Origin: CAWALV01 sp963782965
Lineage (GTDB): Bacteria; Actinomycetota; Actinomycetes; Acidothermales; Acidothermaceae
DNA: 22,217 bases
Assembly: GCA_963782965.1 (NCBI GenBank)
Contig: CAWALV010000007.1
Span: 1-22,217 of the forward strand
Direction: 5' to 3'
Both the position numbers and the translations under genes were made by a program. Below the pieces are notes generated by a model. That model was given only the letters and a program-made list of their open reading frames with translations, had not been told where the DNA came from and searched no databases. This document shows positions 1 through 6,774 of this stretch, one piece after another (the stretch's first letter is position 1; each line of letters starts with the position of its first letter).

Positions 1-171
1 CGGCGTCCCGCAGACCCACCAGTTCCGCGTGGCGCTTCGCGTGCGGGTGCTGCGCGCATTCTTCGCCGCGCTACCGCGGCTGCTTCACCAACGCCGAATG
101 CTCCGCGGCCGCGGCAAGCCGCGTTTCGGCCGCCGGCCGCCGCACCTTGGCCCGCCGCCGCACCTTTCCCC

Positions 172-224
172 GTGATCATGCAGTTGTTGGTGCGACACGC
201 TGGCGTGTCGCACCACCAACTGCA
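172..224 (+). repeat. Left terminal hairpin (inverted-repeat copy 1)
   Basis: The arms at 179-200 and 203-224 pair around a 2-nt centre (TG at 201-202). The only mismatch is T187 opposite C216. The outer tail GTGATCAT (172-179) is shared with the right-hand copy. T191 pairs with A212 here, while the equivalent pair in the right copy is C-G, a compensatory change. The longest open frame of the neighbouring gene runs into this repeat from a GTG at 172, so automated start calls may wrongly absorb the repeat as coding sequence. Confidence 0.85.
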
Positions 225-315
225 GACTCGGGCCATCCACAACCGGACGCCGGGGTCACGGCGCCGTGCACAGCACGGCGCCGCGACCCTTCCCCGGCCC
301 ATCGGCGCACTCACG

Positions 316-1281
316 ATGGCGTGCATGCGGCCATCCCCCAACCTTGCCGACGCGCTCTTGACGGTGGCCAGCGCCCGCGAACAGGGCGTCGACCTGTGGC
401 AGTTCACCAGCGACCAGTTCGTGGCCGTACACCGCGGCGTCCGCATTGCCCGCAGGCACGCCGCCGCCCTCGGCGACCTCCACCTGCTTTGCGACGCGGC
501 GTGCCTGGTGCTGCCCCCTGCCGCGGTCTTCAGTCACTACACCGCACTCGCGCTGAATGAGCTGCCCGACCCCTCGTTCGCGAAGCGCCGCAGCAGCGTG
601 GCCGGGCCGCGCCCCGTCGTCCACGTCACCGTGCCGCCGGGCACGGCGCAACCTCGCCGCCGGGGTGTGGTCGGGCACGTGCGAGCACTGCGCCCTGAGG
701 ACGTGGTCCTGCTCGACGGTCGCCGCGTCACCTCGCCCGCCCGCACCTTTGTCGACCTCGCCGAACGCAGCACGGTGGCGCAGCTCGCCGTCGTCGGCGA
801 CGCGATGCTGGCACGCGAGCTGGTCAGCAAAGCCGACTTGCTCCGAGCCGTCGCCGCGTCGTCCGGACGCCGAGGCGTTGCGGTCGCGCGGGAAGCCGCG
901 CCACTGCTCGACGGGCGCTCGAGATCGCCTATGGAGTCCATCACCCGGGTCTACCTCGTGAAATCCGGGTTGAGTCCTGAACCGAACGTCGATATCTACG
1001 ACGACTGGGGCCGGCTCGTCGGCTGTCCTGATCTGTATTTGCGCGCGGCGCGACTCGCGGTGGAGTACGAGGGCGAGCACCATCGCGGCAAAGGCCAGTT
1101 CGACCACGACGCCGCCCGCGACCGCAGGTACCACGAGGTCGGCATCCTGCCGGTGCGGCTCACCGGCCAGGACGTATTGCGCAATCCCGCGTCGTTCCTC
1201 GACACCATCTGGCGGCTGCACGAAGAACGCGCGCCGGGCGTGGCGAAGCGCCAGCGTTGGAGGCCGCCGGGTTGCTGGTAA
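316..1281 (+). CDS. DUF559 / AbiEi-like protein with PD-(D/E)XK nuclease-like C-terminus
   Basis: 321 residues from ATG 316. Residues about 25-175 resemble the AbiEi-antitoxin-like region common in actinobacterial DUF559 proteins (a segment like FTSDQFVAVHRGVRIARRH, then a CLVLPPAAVFSHYTALAL stretch). Residues about 200-300 form a DUF559/Vsr-like fold: Glu207, then CPD with Asp239, then VEYEGEHH with Glu250 and Glu252, then a GILPVRLT strand. The acidic residues of a PD-(D/E)XK site therefore look intact. The open frame extends up to GTG 172, but that would place the left hairpin inside the protein; 316 or ATG 325 fits the domain start better. No clear ribosome site is seen. No AbiEii-type toxin partner lies nearby. 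Cellular role is unknown; it could be an orphan regulator, a nuclease, or the mobility gene of the flanking repeats. Confidence 0.72.
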   Translation: MACMRPSPNLADALLTVASAREQGVDLWQFTSDQFVAVHRGVRIARRHAAALGDLHLLCDAACLVLPPAAVFSHYTALALNELPDPSFAKRRSSVAGPRPVVHVTVPPGTAQPRRRGVVGHVRALRPEDVVLLDGRRVTSPARTFVDLAERSTVAQLAVVGDAMLARELVSKADLLRAVAASSGRRGVAVAREAAPLLDGRSRSPMESITRVYLVKSGLSPEPNVDIYDDWGRLVGCPDLYLRAARLAVEYEGEHHRGKGQFDHDAARDRRYHEVGILPVRLTGQDVLRNPASFLDTIWRLHEERAPGVAKRQRWRPPGCW

Positions 1282-1286
1282 GGCAG

Positions 1287-1318
1287 TCGGCAATCATTCG
1301 GCAATCAATTCGGCAATA
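1287..1318 (+). repeat. Three short iterons (TCGGCAAT) downstream of the DUF559 gene
   Basis: TCGGCAATCA occurs at 1287-1296 and 1298-1307, and TCGGCAATA at 1310-1318. Start-to-start spacing is 11 and 12 bp, about one helical turn, so the copies would face the same side of DNA. They lie between the gene's stop codon and the right hairpin, in a locally AT-richer stretch. A protein-binding site for the encoded protein is possible but purely inferred. Confidence 0.5.
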
Positions 1319-1332
1319 ACTTGCTCGAAACA

Positions 1333-1384
1333 GCAGTTGTTGGCGCGACACGCCAGCGTGTCGCGCCAACAACTGCATGATCAC
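1333..1384 (-). repeat. Right terminal hairpin (inverted-repeat copy 2)
   Basis: Perfect inverted repeat with 21-bp arms (1333-1353 and 1356-1376) around a 2-nt centre, followed by the outward tail ATGATCAC (1377-1384). It is the reverse complement of the left copy at 49 of 52 positions. It sits between two convergent genes and could act as a two-way transcription terminator, but there is no T-tract on either strand. Confidence 0.85.
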
Positions 1385-1401
1385 CGAACTAGGTGAGCCC
1401 C

Positions 1402-3831
1402 TCAGGGCAGCGTCACCGTCTGACAGCCGAGGTTGGTGTTGCCGGTACCGGGGCCGACGTTCACGGCGGTCGCGCAGACGGTGTGCTGCCCGGCGGCCGC
1501 GTCGATCACGACCTGGAAACCGGTCCAGCGGCCGTACTGCGGGAAGACCTGCGCGACGTCCGTGCGAACCAGGCCGGTCTGGGTCTGGCCGGCCGCGGCG
1601 TTGTCGACCGTGACCGTGACGGGCACGTTGACACCGGCGTCGGCGTTGGCGTTGGCGTCATAGGCCCAGCCCGACACCAGCGCCTGGCCGCTCGCCCATG
1701 GCCTGACCACATCGAGGTGCCCGACCGGGTTCGCCGCAGGCACCGCGACCGTGTTGCAACCGAGCGGCGTGTTCGCGTTCCCCGCAGCGGTGTTGATCGC
1801 GTAGGCACACACCACGTGCGAGCCGGCGGTGAGCGTCAGGTCGGCGTGGAACCCGTGGAACGCGCCGTAGGCCGGATACACCGAGCGAACGTCCGCGCGC
1901 GGTTCGTTCGCCGGAATCTCAGCAAGCAGTTTGCCGTCTGCGTACAGGTCGACCGGGATCGGCTTCGCGGTGTCGGGGTCGATCGCCCATCCCCACAGGT
2001 GGCCGGCCGTCGTGACGCCGTCGAGGTGGCCGAACGGGTTGCCGGCCATCACGGTCACCGTCTTACAGCCGAGCTTGGTGTTCGTGCTGCCGAAGCCGAC
2101 GTTGATGGCGTAGGTGCACACCGTGTGCGTGCCGTTCGTGGCCGGCAACACTGCGGTGTAGCCGTGCGCCGAGCCGTAGAGCGGGTGGTAGGAAGCGACG
2201 TCCGGCCGAGAGTCGGCCGCCGACACGATCCCCGCCAGATGGCCGTCGACGTACACGTGGGTCTGCACCGGCCTCGCGGTGTCGGGGTCGATGTCCCACC
2301 CGTGGGCGGCGAAACCACCGGGCACCGCCGACACGCTGTCGAGGTAGCCGTACGGGTCGCCGCTCAGTGCCGTCGCGCTGTGGCAGCCGAGTGCGGTGTT
2401 CGCGTTGCCGGCGCCGACGTTCAGGCCGTAGGCGCACAGCGTGTGCGGCCCCGGCGGTAACGGGATCAACACGTCGAAGCCATGGTGATCGCCGAAGAAG
2501 CCGTATACATTCGCGACGTCCGAGCGGAGGTCGCCCGCTGCGACGTTGCCCATCAGGTGGCCGTCGGCGTAGATCGCGACCGCGATCGGGCTGGATGTGT
2601 TCGCGTCGATGCTCCAACCGGCGATCTCGATGCCGCCTGGCGAGCTGCGCGCGAAGTCGGTGTTACCGAACGGGTTCGACCCGAACGTGAAGGACTGCAC
2701 CAACGGCCAGATCGCCGGGTCTTCGCCACCGAGCGACCAGAACGCGACGCCGCCGAGCCCGTACTTGCCGACGAGCGGCAGCTTCGCCGCGATGGCCTGG
2801 GCGTCGTTGTACCAAACCGTGTGTCCCACGCCCGCCGCATCGGTGTAGGTGAAGTACGGCGCGTCCTCGGTCGCCGACCATTGCCGAGCGACGTGGTATT
2901 GCGCCATCAGGTTCAGAGCGCCCTGGTAGGTAACAGCCGCGGCCCGGTTGCCCGGCGTACCCCAGTCGTAGCCGTACAGCGGTACCCCCATGAAGACTTT
3001 CGACGACGTCATTGCGGACGCCGCGAAGGAGATCACGCTGTCGGTCCACGACATGCCGGCGATCGCACCCGGTGATCCACCCGACCAGTGCTGGTCGTAG
3101 GTCATGATCTTGGCCTGGTCGACAACCTTGCCGATCGCCACGTAGTCGTAGGCGCGCTGGCCGTAGGTCGTGCCCGGCTCGCCGGTCTTCGCGGGCAGGC
3201 TGACAGCGAGCGTCTTACCCGCCTTGTGCAGCTGCGCTGCAAGGCTGGCGAGCAGCGCCGGGTAGCCGGTCCGAGCTTGCGCGGACGTCGTCGCGTTCGA
3301 ACCGAGCGCTTCGTAGTCGAGGTCGAGCCCATCGGCGCCGTAGGTGTTCACCACGGCCATCAGGGCGGCAACCTGCTGGTTGCGCTGGTTCGGGTCGGCG
3401 AACATCGCGCCACTCGCGGTTGCGCCCATGTCGTCGGTGACCGAGAGGATCGCCTTCACGTGATGCGCCTTCAGCGCCGCGATCGCGCTCTGCAACGCGG
3501 CGGTCGAGCTCTTCGGATTGATCGTCGTCGGGCTGGCCGCGCCGAACCAGAACAGTGAGCCGTCGGTGAAGACGTCGTAGTTGTTGGTGACATCGGCAGT
3601 GGCCCCGCTGACCGACCAGTACGGCATCCACCCGGAGATCACCGGATGCGGATTCGCCGCAGCCGCGGGGGCCGCCGACCCGCCGAGCACGGCGAGGCCG
3701 GCCAGAACTGTGCCGATCCCGCTTGCCGCAGCGACGAACCGGCGCGGCCGCCGCACCGACCCGTGCGCGGCCACGTGACGAGCGGCCGAGTGACGAGGAG
3801 ACGTGGACCCCCACCAGAATTTGATTTGCAC
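1402..3831 (-). CDS. Secreted GH18-family glycoside hydrolase with four C-terminal repeat modules
   Basis: 809 residues. A basic start with RRPRRF is followed by a hydrophobic stretch and an Ala-rich cleavage region near residue 58, indicating export. Residues about 62-380 form a GH18 barrel: the catalytic signature DGLDLDYE lies at 167-174, with MTYDQHW near 243-249 and a GVAFWSLGGEDP end strand near 361. This arrangement is closer to YaaH/SleL-like peptidoglycan glucosaminidases than to classic chitinases, though the substrate is not proven. Residues about 387-809 are four copies of a ~105-residue two-cysteine module also found in the SpoIID-like and amidase proteins of this window. Start: GTG 3831 has AGGAG six bases upstream. 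It is probably its own transcription unit, 185 nt downstream of the SpoIID-like gene. It is convergent with the DUF559 gene, with the right hairpin between them. Confidence 0.85.
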   Translation of the reverse strand: MQIKFWWGSTSPRHSAARHVAAHGSVRRPRRFVAAASGIGTVLAGLAVLGGSAAPAAAANPHPVISGWMPYWSVSGATADVTNNYDVFTDGSLFWFGAASPTTINPKSSTAALQSAIAALKAHHVKAILSVTDDMGATASGAMFADPNQRNQQVAALMAVVNTYGADGLDLDYEALGSNATTSAQARTGYPALLASLAAQLHKAGKTLAVSLPAKTGEPGTTYGQRAYDYVAIGKVVDQAKIMTYDQHWSGGSPGAIAGMSWTDSVISFAASAMTSSKVFMGVPLYGYDWGTPGNRAAAVTYQGALNLMAQYHVARQWSATEDAPYFTYTDAAGVGHTVWYNDAQAIAAKLPLVGKYGLGGVAFWSLGGEDPAIWPLVQSFTFGSNPFGNTDFARSSPGGIEIAGWSIDANTSSPIAVAIYADGHLMGNVAAGDLRSDVANVYGFFGDHHGFDVLIPLPPGPHTLCAYGLNVGAGNANTALGCHSATALSGDPYGYLDSVSAVPGGFAAHGWDIDPDTARPVQTHVYVDGHLAGIVSAADSRPDVASYHPLYGSAHGYTAVLPATNGTHTVCTYAINVGFGSTNTKLGCKTVTVMAGNPFGHLDGVTTAGHLWGWAIDPDTAKPIPVDLYADGKLLAEIPANEPRADVRSVYPAYGAFHGFHADLTLTAGSHVVCAYAINTAAGNANTPLGCNTVAVPAANPVGHLDVVRPWASGQALVSGWAYDANANADAGVNVPVTVTVDNAAAGQTQTGLVRTDVAQVFPQYGRWTGFQVVIDAAAGQHTVCATAVNVGPGTGNTNLGCQTVTLP
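1405..2673 (-). repeat. Four tandem two-cysteine modules in the GH18 protein
   Basis: Modules begin near residues 387, 492, 598 and 701 of the protein. A typical copy reads GHLD, then GWxxDPDTxxP, then a V-Y-x-DG strand, then RxDV, YGxxHGF, GxHxVCxYxxN and LGC. All four copies keep both cysteines, which suggests one disulfide inside each module. The last copy is the most divergent, with an insertion (NANADAGVN) and no DPDT. Confidence 0.85.
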
Positions 3832-3837
3832 CCCGTG

Positions 3838-3842
3838 CTCCT
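3838..3842 (-). promoter_or_regulatory. Ribosome binding site that fixes the GH18 GTG start
   Basis: On the minus strand AGGAG is followed by CACGGG and then GTG at 3831-3829. The six-base spacing supports this unusual start codon, and the encoded N-terminus gives a sensible signal peptide. Confidence 0.6.
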
Positions 3843-4016
3843 AGTCCTCGATCTCCGCGCTCCCGCAACCGCCGCTTCCAGGCCGCGAAGCATCTGGAAC
3901 CGTAGCGAACTGCCGAAGGTCGCATGGCCACTTCGACCGAGTTGCGACGGAATTTTCAGGATTTCCCGGGACTTGGCCGGCGCTTAGGGTTCTGCGGGGA
4001 CGTCGAGGCGCGGCGC

Positions 4017-6578
4017 TCAGGGCACGGTCACGGTGCCGCAGCCGAGCTGCGGGTTGTTGCCACCGGCGAGGCTGTTGATCGCGAAGGCGCACACGCGGTG
4101 CGTGCCCTTGCCTGCGGTGAACCCGACGAAGAATCCGTGCGCCGCACCGAACGCGGGGAACACGTTCGCGACGTCCGGCCGCGGCAGCGTGGCCGGGCCG
4201 AGCGTCGTGAGGACGCCGTCGACGTAGATGTGCACCAAGACCGGCGCAGTCGGCACCTTCGGATCGGCCGCCCAACCCCAGACGACGACCTGATTCGAGT
4301 ACGCGACGCCGTCCAGGTGGCCGACGGGGTCGCCGTTGGGCACCGTCACCGTCTTGCAGCCGAGTTTGGTGTTGCCGCCACCGCCGGCGGAGTTGATGCC
4401 GTAGGTGCACACGGTGTGCTGTCCCGCCGACAACGGCACGAGCGCCGAGTAGCCGTGCGCGCCGCCGTATGCCGGGAAGACCGCCTGCACGTCGGGTCGA
4501 GCTTCGGTCGCAGCCAACGCGGCGACCAGCTGCCCGTCGATGTAGAGGTGAACGGGTATCTGGGTGAGTGTGTCGGGGTCGAAGGACCAGCCCCACAGCG
4601 CGATCTTGCCCGGCGAGGGCACCACGGCGTCGAGGTTGCCGAGCGGCGCGCCGGCGTAGACGGTGACCTGCGCGCAGCCGAGCGTCACAGTGCTCCCCGC
4701 GCCGATGTTGGTGGCGGAGACGCAGACGTTGTGAGTGCCCGAGATGACGAGCAGGTTCGAAAAGCCGTGGTTGGGCCCGTAGAACGGGAAGCTGGCGGCG
4801 GCGGTGGAGTCGGGTGAGTTCGCGGTGAGGGTCCCGACCAGGTGGCCGTCGACCGTCACCGGCGCCGAGACGGGCCCGACCGACTCGGGGTCGACCGCCC
4901 AGCCGAGGAGTTGCACGCCGCCGATCGCCGCCTGAATGTGCACCGCGCCGACCGGCGAGCCCGCGTAGGTCTGCACGGTCAGGCAGCCGAGCTTGGGGTT
5001 CGGCGTCCCGGCGACCGAACTGATGGCGTACGCGCAGACGCTGTGCGTGCCGGCGGCGAGCGGGATGTTCGCCGCGAAACCGTGCGCCGTGCCGTTGGGC
5101 AGCACCCCGGCGAGGTCGGGCCGATCGACGTTGGCGGGAACAGCCGTGGCGAGGCTGCCGTCGACGTAGAGGTGCACCAGGATCGGCCCGGTGGTCTTGG
5201 GGTCGTAGGCCCAGCCGCTGAGGTGCGCGCCGCCAGGGGCAGCCTGCAACGTCTCGAACGCCCCGACCGGGTCACCCTGACCGGGCAGGCTCCACCACGA
5301 ACTCTGCAGGCCGAGCTTGGCGGCGAACCCGCCGCCGGAGTCGGTGGCTGAACTCGAGGTGCCCACCACCGTGACGGACGTCGTCCGACCGCCCCACTCG
5401 CCGTTGCCGTCGCGGGCATTCACCACGATCGACGTGAGTGTGCCGATCGACGGATACGCGCTCTGCACCTTCGAGGCGTTGACGTTCGCGGTCCAGGTGT
5501 TGTGCGGGTTGGCGGCTACGGCGTCGTAGGGGTCGGGCTTGGCGATCAGATAGGGCGCGGGCGCGCCGCCCACCGTGCCGGCGACGGTGTAGCCGCCGTT
5601 GGAAGAGGAGAACATCGCAAAGATCGGCTGCCCGTTGTAGGTGCGCACGTCACCGGGAAACGCTTTGACCGCCGCCACGAGACGCGGATCGTCCCACCCC
5701 GTGATGCGGTTGCCCGATGAGTCGTAGCGCGCGATGCCTTCGTAAGCGACGTCGCGCGGGATGCTGATGTCGTACTGCTGCGCGGTGTGGGCGCGCACCT
5801 GGTAGTCGATGTAGCTGCGGGCCGCCACGGCCTGTGCCTGCAACGCTGCCGTCGGCCAGTTGGCCGGAGTCTCCGAGCCGACGACGCCGACCAACATCTG
5901 GTCGAGCGGGGCGGTCTCGACCGAGCGCAGGGCACCGCCGATGATGACGGCGTCGAGACTGCCGTAGAGGTCGTCGCGGGTTCCGCTCGGATTGATCAAC
6001 CGCACGACGCCGGACGCCGTGGTGAAGCGGGCGTGCCCCGTGTTCACGGTGACCGGTGCGCCGACCGGGTAGCCCTGATACGCGCCACTCCACTGGCCCT
6101 GAAGCTGGATGGCCCCTCCGACCAGCGCCGCGCGCCAGGCCGTCACGGGTGCGCCGCCGACGCTCGCCGGCAACGACGTGGCGGAGTTGGTGCCGGCGTC
6201 GGTGAAGGTCAGCGCGCCGCCCGCCGTGACCGGGTCGACGGTCAGGTCGACGCCGTCGTCGGTGCCGAGCAGCACCCGGACCGGCGTGTTCGGGTCGATC
6301 GGGGTGGCGGTGGTGCCGGGATAGTAGAAGTCGAGGATCTGGGCGGCCGACAACCCGGCGCTCGCGGCGCCGTACGCCCCCCATTGCGACATGCCGATGC
6401 CGTGACCCCACCCGTGCCCGGTGAACGCCAGCAGCCCGCTGGGTGAGGGCACGTAGGTTTCCGGCGAGCCGGCGAGCGCGGGCGCTGCTGACACCACCGA
6501 CCCGGCAATCACCACACTTGCCGCCAGGCCTGCTGCGGCGGCGATCCGGACTCTGGGCATGACGCGGCGTCCAAGCAC
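4017..6578 (-). CDS. Secreted SpoIID/LytB-domain protein with four C-terminal repeat modules
   Basis: 853 residues from GTG 6578; ATG 6560 (residue 7) is an equally possible start, and neither has a strong ribosome site. A signal peptide ends near residue 36. The hallmark GHGWGHGIGMSQWGAYG of actinobacterial SpoIID-like proteins lies at 54-70. The SpoIID core follows, with SETPANW around Glu236 (the position of the catalytic glutamate in SpoIID), AQAVAARSY at 248-256 and FSSSNGGY at 323-330. SpoIID enzymes are lytic transglycosylases acting on glycan strands stripped of stem peptides. Residues about 437-853 are four copies of the same module as in the GH18 and amidase proteins. Presence of this family does not imply sporulation. 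The 196-nt gap to the divergent gene at 6775 must carry both promoters. Confidence 0.85.
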   Translation of the reverse strand: MLGRRVMPRVRIAAAAGLAASVVIAGSVVSAAPALAGSPETYVPSPSGLLAFTGHGWGHGIGMSQWGAYGAASAGLSAAQILDFYYPGTTATPIDPNTPVRVLLGTDDGVDLTVDPVTAGGALTFTDAGTNSATSLPASVGGAPVTAWRAALVGGAIQLQGQWSGAYQGYPVGAPVTVNTGHARFTTASGVVRLINPSGTRDDLYGSLDAVIIGGALRSVETAPLDQMLVGVVGSETPANWPTAALQAQAVAARSYIDYQVRAHTAQQYDISIPRDVAYEGIARYDSSGNRITGWDDPRLVAAVKAFPGDVRTYNGQPIFAMFSSSNGGYTVAGTVGGAPAPYLIAKPDPYDAVAANPHNTWTANVNASKVQSAYPSIGTLTSIVVNARDGNGEWGGRTTSVTVVGTSSSATDSGGGFAAKLGLQSSWWSLPGQGDPVGAFETLQAAPGGAHLSGWAYDPKTTGPILVHLYVDGSLATAVPANVDRPDLAGVLPNGTAHGFAANIPLAAGTHSVCAYAISSVAGTPNPKLGCLTVQTYAGSPVGAVHIQAAIGGVQLLGWAVDPESVGPVSAPVTVDGHLVGTLTANSPDSTAAASFPFYGPNHGFSNLLVISGTHNVCVSATNIGAGSTVTLGCAQVTVYAGAPLGNLDAVVPSPGKIALWGWSFDPDTLTQIPVHLYIDGQLVAALAATEARPDVQAVFPAYGGAHGYSALVPLSAGQHTVCTYGINSAGGGGNTKLGCKTVTVPNGDPVGHLDGVAYSNQVVVWGWAADPKVPTAPVLVHIYVDGVLTTLGPATLPRPDVANVFPAFGAAHGFFVGFTAGKGTHRVCAFAINSLAGGNNPQLGCGTVTVP
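4020..5270 (-). repeat. Four tandem two-cysteine modules in the SpoIID-like protein
   Basis: Copies begin near residues 437, 543, 645 and 751. All keep the VC...LGC cysteine pair. The second copy is degenerate in the middle, with NSPDST in place of the usual RPDV. The third and fourth are closest to the consensus (GWSFDPDT; RPDVxxVFPAxGxAHG). Confidence 0.85.
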
Positions 6579-6774
6579 CAGGGGAATCTAACCGCGGCGA
6601 GGCCGATCCGCAGACCCGACACGGCGTGCGACGCCCGATTACTGCAGGTCGCGCCGCGCTCCGGCACGCGGCAGGACGCAGTCGCGGAGCGCAGCGGCCC
6701 CGGTTGGCTAGACTCCGGCGCACTTGCTGCCGCCGGAATCGACCGGGCAGCGCCCACCGTAGGGGGCGTCGAGC

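Larger units (their letters stand above)
172..1384. mobile_element. Candidate single-gene element bounded by hairpin-forming inverted repeats
   Basis: A 52-bp sequence at 172-223 recurs as its reverse complement at 1333-1384 with 49 of 52 positions identical. The two copies enclose exactly one gene, for a DUF559-type nuclease-like protein. The shared sequence ends abruptly on the outer side (after GTGATCAT read from outside), which looks like element ends. No target-site duplication is visible outside the ends: TTTCCCC precedes the left end and CGAACTA follows the right end. No transposase is present, so mobility is inferred only from architecture. An alternative is two copies of an unrelated dispersed palindrome that happen to flank the gene. 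Confidence 0.4.

Noticed and set aside
1..171. Possible end of a gene before the left hairpin
   Set aside because: All three plus frames are open but show only Pro/Arg/Ala-rich sequence, and a minus-strand stretch that looks slightly protein-like has no start or domain; too short to support.
256..1293. Long minus-strand open frame opposite the DUF559 gene
   Set aside because: The plus-strand frame gives recognisable DUF559 motifs; the antisense one gives arginine-rich, motif-free sequence typical of high-GC shadows.
1333..1376. Right hairpin as an ordinary Rho-independent terminator only
   Set aside because: No T-tract follows on either strand, and the same hairpin also lies upstream of the gene in inverted orientation, which a simple terminator would not explain. 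A terminator side role is still possible.
1393..3558. Plus-strand open frames over the GH18 gene
   Set aside because: They are repetitive Val/Arg/Gly-rich translations of the complementary strand of the module repeats, without any domain.
4017..6578. SpoIID-like gene as evidence for endospore formation
   Set aside because: SpoIID/LytB-domain proteins are widespread in non-sporulating actinobacteria; no other sporulation gene is present.
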